Positions 8,697-16,665 of a stretch of DNA of 64,000 nucleotides are shown piece after piece. Source of the stretch: an uncultured Lachnospiraceae bacterium (GTDB taxonomy: Bacteria; Bacillota; Clostridia; Lachnospirales; Lachnospiraceae); NCBI GenBank assembly GCA_934339365.1, contig CAKRHW010000004.1, positions 1-64,000 on the forward strand, in the 5' to 3' direction. Below the pieces are notes generated by a model. It had not been told where the DNA came from. It did no database searches and saw only the letters and a program-made list of their open reading frames with translations. A program made the position numbers and the translations under genes. Numbering within the stretch: position 1 is the first letter of the stretch; every line of letters starts with the position of its first letter.

Positions 8697-8741
8697 AAAA
8701 GTTATTGCATTACGGATTCGGTCGTAGCAATAACTTTTTTT
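8695..8741 (+). terminator. Strong terminator of the aminotransferase operon
   Basis: GTTATTGC (8701-8708) pairs with GCAATAAC (8726-8733), extended by A/T pairs, with a TACG/CGTA inner stem. It is followed by seven T. Confidence 0.9.
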
Positions 8742-8825
8742 GTATTTATAAAAAAATAAAAGGAGAAAAAAATTTATGTAATTCACCAGAGCTTAAAAAA
8801 GAATAGTGATTGTTTTAGGGAGGAT

Positions 8826-8847
8826 GGGCTGCAGGGGATTGCAGCCC
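8826..8847 (+). repeat. Perfect inverted repeat in the 8742-9069 gap
   Basis: GGGCTGCA (8826-8833) and TGCAGCCC (8840-8847) form a perfect 8-bp stem with a 6-base loop. TTTAGGG at 8814-8820 could pair instead with CCCTAAA (8845-8851), giving two exclusive folds. There is no T tract. The rest of this gap holds no gene; TATAAT at 9030-9035 may be the -10 box of the next gene. Confidence 0.4.
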
Positions 8848-9069
8848 TAAAGTTATGAAAAAATTATCTAAGTGCATCAAAAGGTTTGGTTGTGTGTGTT
8901 CCTATATCCTTTTGACAATTATATAGTACAAAAGAATTGTGAAAAAGTTTTGTCTTAAATAAGGAGAATATGTGAAGGATGCGTCACAGGATTTCTTTTT
9001 TTGGGGTTTTTCTTCTTGGCAAAATGGGGTATAATAAAGGCATTATTGAAAAGAAAAGGATGTGAAGGA

Positions 9070-9999
9070 ATGTATACCTATACCATTGAACAATGGTTTT
9101 TATTTTTCTATGTCTATTGTTTTATTGGATGGATTTGGGAATCCTGTTATGTTTCTGCAAAGAAGAAACAATGGGTGAACCGGGGATTTTTACATGGCCC
9201 ATGGCTGCCAATCTATGGGTCGGGAGCAATGGCAATTCTGCTTACCACCATTCCGGTGAAAGAACATATTGGAATGATATTTCTGGTGGGAATGTTGTCA
9301 TCTACTTTATTGGAGTTTTGTACAGGTGCCTGCATGGAGAGAATGTTTCATGTAAGATACTGGGATTATAGTAATCAGCCACTGAATGTAAAAGGCTATA
9401 TCTGTGTTCCGGTTTCGCTTGGATGGGGATGTTTTTCGGTACTTTTGATTAAAGTAATTCATGTACCGGTGGAACATCTGATTTTAATGATCAGTCAGCC
9501 GGTAGGGGAACTGCTTGCATTTGGTCTTACTATTTTAATGGTTATTGATTATACGCAGTCCTTTAATGAGGCACTGGATCTGCGGGATATGCTTACAAAG
9601 CTTACGGAAAGTAATGAGCAGATTCGTAGAATTCAGCGGAGATTAGATGTTGCAGCGGCATTTGCAGAAGAGAATCGTAAGGAAAAAGCTGCAAAGAAAC
9701 TGAGCCGGAGAGAGCAGTTTATGTTGAATGTGGAAGCAAGTAAGAATAAGAGAATGGCACAGTTAGAGAATTTATATCGTTCTGTAACAGAAAAATTCAA
9801 AGAAAAAACGGAGAATACCAATACGGAAGGCAGACGTTATCAGGAAACAATCAAGAAAATTATGGGTGAGATTCACTCCCTGACAAACCGCGCCTACAGA
9901 CGTTCTGCGAATCTGTTAAAACGTAATCCGGGCGCAGTGTCAAGTAAGTATGCAGAAGCATTAAATGAAATTCGTGAATTAACTAAAAAGAAGAAGTAG
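9070..9999 (+). CDS. PF06541-type membrane protein (putative ABC transporter permease, CmpB-like)
   Basis: A 309-residue protein. The first about 160 residues hold four or five transmembrane helices and the signature of the PF06541 family: FIGWIWESCYVS, then WVNRGFLHGPWLPIYGSG. The remainder (about 165-305) is charged and helical, probably a cytoplasmic coiled coil, rich in Arg, Lys and Glu. The molecular role of this family is unknown despite its ABC-transporter label, and no ATPase is adjacent. A longer frame opens with TTG at 9001, but the AAGGATGTGAAGGA stretch just before ATG 9070 is the likely ribosome binding region. Its 3' end overlaps the convergent small gene by 17 bases. Confidence 0.75.
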   Translation: MYTYTIEQWFLFFYVYCFIGWIWESCYVSAKKKQWVNRGFLHGPWLPIYGSGAMAILLTTIPVKEHIGMIFLVGMLSSTLLEFCTGACMERMFHVRYWDYSNQPLNVKGYICVPVSLGWGCFSVLLIKVIHVPVEHLILMISQPVGELLAFGLTILMVIDYTQSFNEALDLRDMLTKLTESNEQIRRIQRRLDVAAAFAEENRKEKAAKKLSRREQFMLNVEASKNKRMAQLENLYRSVTEKFKEKTENTNTEGRRYQETIKKIMGEIHSLTNRAYRRSANLLKRNPGAVSSKYAEALNEIRELTKKKK

Positions 10000-10258
10000 C
10001 AAGAAGTTGTTCTTGTTCGTTTAGCCAGGCAATGGCAGAAGCATAGCCTTCCTCTGAGAATTCAAAGGACTGGCTGTGCTTTTTTTCATCTGGTGTTTTT
10101 TCAAAAGAAAATGGTCCGGGCCACCAGACTACCGATAGAGTTGCCTCAGGTTCTTCGCCTTCCATTAAAATGCGATAACGGAAGTGGAGATGATCATCGC
10201 TTCCGGTAAATGGTTTTTTGTAACGAAAATGATTTAGATGATAAGTTTGTTCAATCAT
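9983..10258 (-). CDS. Small conserved-looking hypothetical protein
   Basis: A 91-residue acidic protein that I cannot assign to a family. It is rich in aromatic and charged residues (YHLNHFRYKKPFTGSDDHLHFRYR, VVWWPGPFSFEK, then a C-terminal helix EEGYASAIAWLNEQEQ), with no signal peptide or membrane segment. An AGGAG site lies about seven bases before the ATG on the minus strand, which supports translation. It converges with the PF06541 gene and their 3' ends overlap by 17 bases. Confidence 0.6.
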   Translation of the reverse strand: MIEQTYHLNHFRYKKPFTGSDDHLHFRYRILMEGEEPEATLSVVWWPGPFSFEKTPDEKKHSQSFEFSEEGYASAIAWLNEQEQLLATSSF

Positions 10259-10378
10259 AAGATACTCCTGTTCCTGTTTTTTTTAACTATATCGAATGGA
10301 GAATGCTTTGTCAAATGGGGATTTATAGATTCCTTTACAGGTTTCTGAAAAAAAAAATTAAAAAATTAAAAAAAGTAC

Positions 10379-10407
10379 TTGCTTTTTTTTGCATCATCCG
10401 ATATAAT
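10379..10407 (+). promoter_or_regulatory. Promoter of tRNA-Gln
   Basis: TTGCTT (10379-10384), a 17-base spacer and TATAAT (10402-10407). A short inverted repeat TGTTCTG/CAGAACA (10414-10436) lies between the promoter and the tRNA. Confidence 0.75.
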
Positions 10408-10447
10408 AGTTACTGTTCTGATGTTCACACAGAACAAAACAATATAA

Positions 10448-10520
10448 AGGCGTATAGTTCAGTTGGTAGAACGCCAGATTCTGACTCTGGAGGTCACAGG
10501 TTCAAGTCCTGTTACGCTTG
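10448..10520 (+). tRNA. tRNA-Gln (anticodon CTG)
   Basis: Acceptor strands AGGCGTA (10448-10454) and TACGCTT (10513-10519) pair with one G-T wobble. The anticodon stem CCAGA/TCTGG encloses TTCTGAC with CTG. The T-loop is TTCAAGT and the discriminator is G10520. It reads CAG codons. Confidence 0.93.
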
Positions 10521-10536
10521 TTAATGAATAGGTTGA

Positions 10537-10564
10537 GGGACAGGCTTTCTGCTTGTCTCTTTTC
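10537..10564 (+). terminator. Terminator of tRNA-Gln
   Basis: GGGACAGGC and GCTTGTCTC form a 9-bp stem with two wobbles around TTTCT, followed by TTTTCTT. Confidence 0.7.
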
Positions 10565-10655
10565 TTATATATATAATGCGAAGGCATTGGAATGTCTAGA
10601 CATCATAGGAATTCCAAATAGGAAAATAAGAGAACAGAAAGGTGAGAGAAGAACA

Positions 10656-11174
10656 ATGAAACAGGTTGATTTTAATATATTTTTAATTGGATTTATGGGA
10701 TGTGGAAAGAGCACGATTGCAAAGGCTCTGCAAGACAAGTTAGGAATGGATATTATGGAGATGGATACAGAGATCGTGAAACGTCAGGGAATGTCAATTG
10801 CTGAGATTTTTGAGAAGCATGGGGAAACCTATTTTCGTGATGTAGAGAGTAATTTGTTAAAAGAATTAAAAAGTGAGGACCATGTAATCGTTTCTTGTGG
10901 AGGCGGAGTGGTGATTCGCAGTGAGAACAGTGATTATATGAAGAAGAGTGGAAAAGTTGTTTTGTTGACTGCAACACCTGAGACGGTTTATGAGCGTGTG
11001 AAGGACAGCAAGGACCGGCCAATCCTGAATCAGGACATGAGTGTCGCACATATTGCAAATCTGATGGAGAAACGTCGTCTTATGTATCAGAATGCAGCAG
11101 AAGTTACGATTCAGACAGATGGAAAAACAGCCGAGGCAATTGCGGATGAAATTATAGAGAAAATAACGGAGTAA
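10656..11174 (+). CDS. aroK: Shikimate kinase
   Basis: Phosphorylates shikimate to shikimate 3-phosphate with ATP in aromatic amino acid synthesis; cytoplasmic. The 172-residue length is normal. Motifs in order: Walker A GFMGCGKST near residue 11, the shikimate-binding Asp and Arg in MDTEIVKRQG near 33, the FRDVESNLL arginine near 59, the CGGGVV loop near 82, and the lid region with KDRPIL near 117. A longer frame opens at 10518 inside the tRNA-Gln 3' end; ATG 10656 with the upstream GAAAGGTGAG is the natural start and matches homologue N-termini. It stands alone, unlinked to other aro genes here. Confidence 0.93.
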   Translation: MKQVDFNIFLIGFMGCGKSTIAKALQDKLGMDIMEMDTEIVKRQGMSIAEIFEKHGETYFRDVESNLLKELKSEDHVIVSCGGGVVIRSENSDYMKKSGKVVLLTATPETVYERVKDSKDRPILNQDMSVAHIANLMEKRRLMYQNAAEVTIQTDGKTAEAIADEIIEKITE

Positions 11175-11247
11175 TAATCAGAAAAGTCTGGTATGAAAAT
11201 AAAGACGGAGTCTTTTGCTATAAGTTGTGCCAATGGGAAGAGTCGTG

Positions 11248-11895
11248 TCAGATGTAAGAATTATTTTTTTTCGAATTAAAAACTTTCACGTGTTCAAGGT
11301 TGACTAAATAGGCGCGATGGCATCTGATGAATCCTTTATCGAAAAGCTTTTTTTCAAGAAGATCTAAAGAAGAATGAAACGAACAAATACGGTTCTGTGC
11401 ATAATGAATGAGCACAAGACGATGTGATACTTCGAAGTAATCAATTTGATGTAATGGAATTTTTTCAATTTTGGTTTTACTTTCAATAATGAGCAAATCT
11501 TCTTTTTGCTCCTGAATGGTATCAATGGCGCTGATAAAGATTTCTTCAAAACGCCGGACAGTGGTATTTGCTTTCAATATATAGTGAAAAGGTAATGTAT
11601 CGAAAGCATCAAAAACATAATCTGCGGAGCCTGTCAGGAAAATAATCTGGGAATTGCAGTTATTTTTGCGAAGATATTTGGCAAGGTCAATGCCATTTAG
11701 CTTCCCCATAAATATATCAAGATAAATCATATCTGGGAAAGAGGGAACTTCATGTAAGTGATACAGAAGTTCTTCTGCACTTGAAAATGCAGTAATCTGA
11801 ACTGGGATATGATTTTTTTTTGCAATCGAATCTAGAAGTTCTGTGTATTTTTTTAGAATTATGTGATTGTCATCACATAGGAAAATAGTATACAT
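11248..11895 (-). CDS. LytTR-family response regulator, C-terminus frameshifted at an A8 tract
   Basis: Response regulator with a CheY-like receiver (about residues 1-120; acidic pocket in LCDDN, phospho-accepting Asp in MIYLDIF) and a LytTR DNA-binding domain (about 140-215; GFIRCHRAYLVNLEHVK). Translation stops early after NSKKNNSYI. Removing one A from the run of eight (plus strand 11264-11271) continues the frame as NSKKIILTSDTTLPIG and on to a TGA at 11178-11180. That is the expected missing LytTR tail and would give a gene of 11178-11895 ending 3 bases from aroK. So this is a recent frameshift, a slippage-dependent gene or an assembly error. GTATAC-type sequence precedes the ATG. No partner kinase is adjacent. 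Confidence 0.8.
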   Translation of the reverse strand: MYTIFLCDDNHIILKKYTELLDSIAKKNHIPVQITAFSSAEELLYHLHEVPSFPDMIYLDIFMGKLNGIDLAKYLRKNNCNSQIIFLTGSADYVFDAFDTLPFHYILKANTTVRRFEEIFISAIDTIQEQKEDLLIIESKTKIEKIPLHQIDYFEVSHRLVLIHYAQNRICSFHSSLDLLEKKLFDKGFIRCHRAYLVNLEHVKVFNSKKNNSYI

Positions 11896-12095
11896 TTTTC
11901 ATAACCTTTCTTATATAAATGCTGTAGGTGAAATGTTTAGATATTTTCTAATTAAAAAAATATCTTAAACCTTTATTCCATATTATCATAGTACATGTTT
12001 TTTATTGTAAACGTATTTTTTGTGAATTGCAAGAAAAGAATCAATTAGAAACAATTTGCAAACAAATTAATGAGAAAAAATCCCGATAAGCACAA

Positions 12096-12124
12096 TTGAC
12101 ATAGAAATTTTGGAATGTTACACT
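12096..12124 (+). promoter_or_regulatory. Promoter of the flavin electron-transfer operon
   Basis: Perfect TTGACA (12096-12101), a 17-base spacer and TACACT (12119-12124), 65 bases before apbE. The 293-base gap (11896-12189) must also hold the start signals of the minus-strand regulator, which I could not place. Confidence 0.75.
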
Positions 12125-12189
12125 GTTTGTTGCGTATGAACTGACTAACAACGATAAGACTTGACTAATAAAAAGATAAAGGAGAATAC

Positions 12190-13269
12190 ATGAAGAAAGG
12201 AATTGTATTTGCAGCATCCTTCCTTGTTGGAATCAGTATTTTTAGTGGTTGTGGGAAAAAGAGCTCAGACCAGATCGGGAAAACAGAACAGATACAGACG
12301 GAAGGCAGTACGCAGGAAGCAGAGGAGAAAAAAACGCTACAGATATTTGCAATGGATACGTATATGACGCTTACAGCCTATGGAGAAAAGGCAGAAGAAG
12401 GATTACAGGAAGCGAAACAAAGGATTGAAGAATTAGACAAAAAATTATCTGTAGGGAATAAGGATAGTGAGATTTATCAGGTGAATCAAAATGGTTCGGG
12501 AGAGATTTCAGATGATACGAGTTATCTGATTGAAAGAAGTTTAGAATTATGGAAAGATACACAGGGGGCTTTTAACCCGGTGATGGAACCGGTAATGGAA
12601 ACCTGGGGATTTACTACAGGAAAGTATAAAGTTCCGACAAAACAGGAATTAAAGAAGTGTCTTGCACTTACGGATGCATCGCAGGTGAAATTAGACAGTG
12701 AAAAACGGAAGGTTACTTTAGGGAAGAAGGATATGAAGTTAGATCTTGGAGGAATTGCAAAAGGGTATACTTCTTCTGAGATTATGAAGATTTTCAAACA
12801 ATTGAATATGAAAAGTGCAATGGTTAGTCTGGGGGGAAATGCTCAGGTCTTAGGAAGTAAAACGGATGGGAGTGCATGGAAGGTAGCAGTTCAGGATCCG
12901 GAAGAGGAAAATCAGTATCTTGGTGTTTTATCGGTGAAGGATAAAGCAGTAATTACATCCGGCGGATATGAGCGCTACTTTGAAAAAGACGGAAAAACAT
13001 ATCATCATATTATAGATCCGGATACCGGATATCCGGCAAAAAGCGGATTGTTATCCGTTACAATTGTAAGTAAGGATGGAACTCTGGCAGATGGATTGTC
13101 AACAGCACTTTTCGTAATGGGAAGAGAGAAGGCAGAAAAGTACTGGAAGAAGAATTGTGAGTATTTTAATGCTGTTTTTTTTACGACAGACCATAAGTTA
13201 TATGTAACAGAGGGGATTGCAAAAGAATTTTCATCAGAGAAAGAATTTACAGTGATAAAGAAGCAGTAG
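12190..13269 (+). CDS. apbE: FAD:protein FMN transferase (ApbE), lipoprotein
   Basis: Covalently attaches FMN from FAD to Ser/Thr of extracytoplasmic flavoproteins, with Mg2+. The N-terminus is a lipoprotein signal ending in FSGC (cysteine near residue 21), followed by a polar tether, so it acts outside the membrane. The core shows AMDTYMTLTAYG near 55, LDLGGIAKGYTS near 188, SLGGNAQVLGS near 211, the HHIIDPDTGYPA motif near 275 and DGLSTALFVMG near 302, all typical of ApbE. GGAGAATAC precedes the ATG. It is the first gene of a run ending at 17157; its targets are almost certainly the four SGAT motifs in the next two proteins. Confidence 0.94.
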   Translation: MKKGIVFAASFLVGISIFSGCGKKSSDQIGKTEQIQTEGSTQEAEEKKTLQIFAMDTYMTLTAYGEKAEEGLQEAKQRIEELDKKLSVGNKDSEIYQVNQNGSGEISDDTSYLIERSLELWKDTQGAFNPVMEPVMETWGFTTGKYKVPTKQELKKCLALTDASQVKLDSEKRKVTLGKKDMKLDLGGIAKGYTSSEIMKIFKQLNMKSAMVSLGGNAQVLGSKTDGSAWKVAVQDPEEENQYLGVLSVKDKAVITSGGYERYFEKDGKTYHHIIDPDTGYPAKSGLLSVTIVSKDGTLADGLSTALFVMGREKAEKYWKKNCEYFNAVFFTTDHKLYVTEGIAKEFSSEKEFTVIKKQ

Positions 13270-13300
13270 AAAGATACAGAGTAAGAAAGGAAACGACTTC

Positions 13301-14773
13301 ATGAAAAAATCATGGAAAGAACTGGCGAAACTAGGCTGTTTTGTACCGGCAATTTTTGTTGCAGTATGTTATGTACAATCGTTAAGTGCCTATACGAGTC
13401 CGGAATACAAGGGAAAGGTTGTGGTGCAGAACAAAGCAGCACAAAATAAGAATGCATCTGCAGGAGAATGGCAAATTGGAGAAAAACCGACAGAAGCAGA
13501 GACAGCAAATGGAACGGAACAAGAGCAGAAAACGAAAACAGGCCAGACAGAAGAGCAGACAACAAAAAGAACAAATAGAAAAAATATAACATTGCCTGCG
13601 CAGACTGCCATGGAGAAAGAGTTAAAAGAAGAAACTGGCGGTGCGAAGCAGACAAATGTAGTGCAGACAGCTGTGCAGGGATATAAAGACGGAATTTATT
13701 ATGGAGAAGGAACCGGGTTTGGCGGAACAACGAAGGTAAAAGTTGTTGTGAAACAGAATAAGATTAAGCAGATTGTTGTGTTAGAAACAGCAGATGATGA
13801 ACCTTTTTTTGGACGAGCCAGGGAGCTTTTAAAACAGATTGTGGAAAAGCAGACAGTTGCTGTAGATACTGTATCCGGTGCAACCTATAGTTCTAACGGG
13901 CTGATAGAGGCAGTAAAGAATGCTTTAGAAAATGCAACACTTGATGAAAAAAAGAGTGGAACATCAAAAAAGACGACGGGTACAACGAAGAAGAAAAAAT
14001 CTGGTTCGAACCAGAAAAAAGAGTCTTCAGTTTCGAATACACAAAATACAGGTTCGACAGAGTTTCCGTATAAGGATGGTGTTTATTTTGGAACCGGAGA
14101 GGGATACCGGGGAGAAATTACCGTTGCAATTATTATTGAAAACCAAAAATTGCAATATGCTTTAGTAACAAAGTCAGAGGATGATGAAAAATTCTTTACA
14201 AGAGCAAAGGAATTAGTAAAGACTGTTGTTGAAAAACAAAGTACTAAAGTGGACGTTGTGTCCGGTGCAACCTATAGTTCGAAAGGAATATTAGAGGCGA
14301 TTGAGAATGCACGAAACGAAGCAAAAAAAGCAGCGGGAATCACTACAAAAGAAAATGAGACGAGCAGTGCGGCAACAGAACCGGCTACTACCACAGGTTC
14401 GAATGAAAATCAGTCAAATTCGAATGAGACAAAATATAAGGATGGTGTGTATCAGGTAGAAGAGGTATGTGAACCAGACAGTGACCAGGCCTTTTTTGCA
14501 TACCAGGTTTCGGCAAAGATTACCATTACAGGTGGAAAGTTAAAAAATATCAGTGATGTGACTGGATTTGGTGCAGATTATATTGATGAAGATGAATGGT
14601 ATCTTTCAAGAGCTTTAAATGGAACAAAGAAGATTGCCGGAATTCTTTCACAAGGGATGAATAAAGGAAATACAGAGGGAATTGATGTGGTATCGGGAGC
14701 AACCTGTTCCTCAAAAACATTGATTCGTGCTATTCAAAAGGCATTCGAAATGGCAGATTCCACCGGAAAATAG
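13301..14773 (+). CDS. Membrane-anchored protein with three FMN-binding domains
   Basis: A 490-residue extracytoplasmic protein with one N-terminal hydrophobic segment (about 10-30), a long Gln/Glu/Lys/Thr-rich linker to about 125, then three FMN_bind domains. Each domain opens with a DG(I/V)Y motif (near 128, 258 and 380) and closes with the flavinylation motif: TVSGATYSS near 190, VVSGATYSS near 320 and VVSGATCSS near 465. ApbE would attach FMN to the T of each SGAT. Low-complexity Lys/Ser/Thr spacers separate the domains. The third domain is longer and more divergent (EEVCEPDSDQAFFAYQ in place of the Gly-rich start). It probably works as a multi-flavin relay outside the membrane. It lies 31 bases after apbE. 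Confidence 0.9.
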   Translation: MKKSWKELAKLGCFVPAIFVAVCYVQSLSAYTSPEYKGKVVVQNKAAQNKNASAGEWQIGEKPTEAETANGTEQEQKTKTGQTEEQTTKRTNRKNITLPAQTAMEKELKEETGGAKQTNVVQTAVQGYKDGIYYGEGTGFGGTTKVKVVVKQNKIKQIVVLETADDEPFFGRARELLKQIVEKQTVAVDTVSGATYSSNGLIEAVKNALENATLDEKKSGTSKKTTGTTKKKKSGSNQKKESSVSNTQNTGSTEFPYKDGVYFGTGEGYRGEITVAIIIENQKLQYALVTKSEDDEKFFTRAKELVKTVVEKQSTKVDVVSGATYSSKGILEAIENARNEAKKAAGITTKENETSSAATEPATTTGSNENQSNSNETKYKDGVYQVEEVCEPDSDQAFFAYQVSAKITITGGKLKNISDVTGFGADYIDEDEWYLSRALNGTKKIAGILSQGMNKGNTEGIDVVSGATCSSKTLIRAIQKAFEMADSTGK

Positions 14774-14790
14774 AAAATGGAGAGAGACAA

Positions 14791-15363
14791 ATGAATCGTT
14801 TTACTGCAAAAGCATTGAATTTGATTTTAATCATAGCTGTGATTGTTTTGTACAATGGTCGGATTGATCAGAGAAAATCAGATGAATCAGCAGCAAAAAA
14901 AGAGGCCGATCTTAAGGCACAAAAGGAACAGTTAGAAAATAATCTTTCTGAACAGGAAGCAGAAAGAGCGTCTGTAGAAGCTGTGCTGAAGGCATGGCAG
15001 GCAAGCCTGAATGAAGACGCTAAGTCAGGTCAAAAAGAAACACAGGGTGAAACATCAAGTGTTACAGAGACATCAGAGGAAGAGGATTCTTCTTTGTATC
15101 GTGATGGAGAGTATGAAGGAAGTGCAAAGGGATTTGGTGGAGAAATCGTTATGAAAGTGACGATTGAAAACGGTGAGATTGCAGATATAGAAATTGAATC
15201 GGCAGACAAGGAAGACCGGGCTTATCTAGAATCGGCCAGCAGTATTGTAAATGACATGTTAGATGCCCAGTCGGCAGATGTGGATACCGTAAGTGGTGCA
15301 ACGTTTAGTTCTACGGGTATTCGTGAGGCAACAAAACAGGCACTTGAAAAAGCAATGAAATAA
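14791..15363 (+). CDS. Membrane-anchored single FMN-binding-domain protein
   Basis: A 190-residue protein with an N-terminal transmembrane anchor (about 8-22, LNLILIIAVIVLY), a charged coiled-coil stalk (about 28-75), an acidic Ser/Thr spacer and one FMN_bind domain (about 102-188). The domain has DGEYEGSAKGFGG at its start and the attachment motif TVSGATFSS near 166. It is probably flavinylated by the upstream ApbE and passes electrons between the membrane iron-sulfur protein that follows and the three-domain flavoprotein (inference). It is 17 bases from the previous gene and 27 from the next, in one operon. Confidence 0.9.
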   Translation: MNRFTAKALNLILIIAVIVLYNGRIDQRKSDESAAKKEADLKAQKEQLENNLSEQEAERASVEAVLKAWQASLNEDAKSGQKETQGETSSVTETSEEEDSSLYRDGEYEGSAKGFGGEIVMKVTIENGEIADIEIESADKEDRAYLESASSIVNDMLDAQSADVDTVSGATFSSTGIREATKQALEKAMK

Positions 15364-15390
15364 GATACAAGGAAAGAGAAACAGGAAAAG

Positions 15391-16254
15391 ATGGAAAGAA
15401 AAAAACGATCAGTGAAAAAACAGAGGCAGATCCAGGCGTGGATAAGATTTGTGATACAGTTATTATTTTTTCTATTGTTGCCGTCAACTTTTACGACAGC
15501 ATTTGCGGGGGTAAAATATATTTTTACACAGATGGGAAATGGTGCAGGAGTCGCCTGTACATCATTTGTAACGATTCTGATTGTGACAGGAATTTATACG
15601 ATTGTATTTGGCAGGTTTTTCTGCGGATATGCCTGTGCATTTGGAAGCTTTGGAGATGCAGTTCATGGGCTGTATACCTTGCTTTGCAAGAAAACAAAGA
15701 AGAAAAAAATAGTCTGGAATTCAAAAATTACAAGAAAATTATTACTTTTTAAATATATTGTGTTACTGGTTATTGTGCTGCTTTGTTTTAACGGAGTATA
15801 TCAAAAATGTCAGGGAACGAGTCCATGGGATGTGTTTTCCATGATGCGTGCCGGAAATTTTCGTTTAGGAGCTTATGGAATCGGCTTGGTTTTATTACTT
15901 TGTATCATCGTTGGCATGTTTTTCTGTGAAAGATTTTTTTGTAGATTTTTATGTCCGATGGGAGCAGTTTTTGCATTACTGCCATCCATTCCCCTGTTTG
16001 CAGTACGAAGAGACAGACAACAGTGTGTAAAAGGCTGTCAGGCATGTGAACGCATCTGTGTGGCCGGAATAGAATTGCCGGAGGTAGAGAAAGGGGAAGT
16101 GAGCGGCGAATGCTTTCAATGTGGAAAGTGTATCGGAGTCTGTCCAAAGAAAAATGCCGGAATTGCAAAACTTCCATGGAAAGGAAATGAATTCTGGTTT
16201 ACGATTTTGCGGGCTGTGATACTGTTTTTGGTACTTTATTTTGCAGGAGTTTAG
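15391..16254 (+). CDS. NapH-like membrane 4Fe-4S protein
   Basis: Polytopic membrane protein (287 residues, about five transmembrane segments) of the NapH/NosR/RnfB-like ferredoxin-membrane group. It carries two membrane-proximal cysteine motifs, FCGYACAFG near residue 76 and FCRFLCPMG near 182, followed by a ferredoxin-type module with CVKGCQACERIC near 211 and CFQCGKCIGVCP near 240. Such proteins move electrons across or along the membrane to periplasmic or extracellular carriers. Here it is a plausible entry point for electrons from reduced ferredoxin into the FMN-binding proteins (inference). The final residues form another hydrophobic helix. It overlaps nothing and is 2 bases from the next gene. 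Confidence 0.88.
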   Translation: MERKKRSVKKQRQIQAWIRFVIQLLFFLLLPSTFTTAFAGVKYIFTQMGNGAGVACTSFVTILIVTGIYTIVFGRFFCGYACAFGSFGDAVHGLYTLLCKKTKKKKIVWNSKITRKLLLFKYIVLLVIVLLCFNGVYQKCQGTSPWDVFSMMRAGNFRLGAYGIGLVLLLCIIVGMFFCERFFCRFLCPMGAVFALLPSIPLFAVRRDRQQCVKGCQACERICVAGIELPEVEKGEVSGECFQCGKCIGVCPKKNAGIAKLPWKGNEFWFTILRAVILFLVLYFAGV

Positions 16255-16256
16255 AG

Positions 16257-16643
16257 ATGAAGGAAAAAAACAGAAAAAAAGATTGGATTTTTATTGTGGG
16301 ACTTTTAGTCATTAGTATGGGACTCTATGTTTTTACTAAATCTGAACAAAAGGAAACCGGAACAGAAATTGTCATTACTGTGGATGGAAAAGAATATGGA
16401 CGATACCCAATAGAAAAAAATCAGGACATTCTGGTGAAGAATGAAAGAGGAACGAATCGTATTAAAATCAAAGATGGAATTGTGTGGATGGAAGAGGCAG
16501 ACTGTCCGGACAAATATTGTGTTTCAAAAGGAAAGATAAAAAAAACAAAGCAGACGATTGTCTGTCTGCCACATAAGTTAGTGGTTGAAGTTGTAAATAA
16601 TCAGGAAAAACAGACAGATGATGCAGATATCATTGCAAAGTAA
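16257..16643 (+). CDS. NusG domain II-containing membrane-anchored protein
   Basis: A 128-residue protein with an N-terminal signal anchor (DWIFIVGLLVISMGLYVF, about 10-27) and an extracytoplasmic NusG-II-type domain. That domain ends with the characteristic two-cysteine motif CPDKYCVSKGKI and IVCLPHKLVVEV. Proteins of this type accompany FMN-binding proteins and Gx transporters in Firmicute electron-transfer loci; the biochemical role is not settled. It starts 2 bases after the NapH-like gene stop and its end is 22 bases before the Gx transporter, so the three are tightly coupled. The last residues (KQTDDADIIAK) are polar and probably disordered. Confidence 0.85.
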   Translation: MKEKNRKKDWIFIVGLLVISMGLYVFTKSEQKETGTEIVITVDGKEYGRYPIEKNQDILVKNERGTNRIKIKDGIVWMEEADCPDKYCVSKGKIKKTKQTIVCLPHKLVVEVVNNQEKQTDDADIIAK

Positions 16644-16665
16644 ATGCAATAGAAAGGAAATAAAA

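Noticed and set aside
10303..10524. 73-residue frame over the tRNA-Gln promoter
   Set aside because: It is low-complexity A/T sequence that ends inside the tRNA gene.
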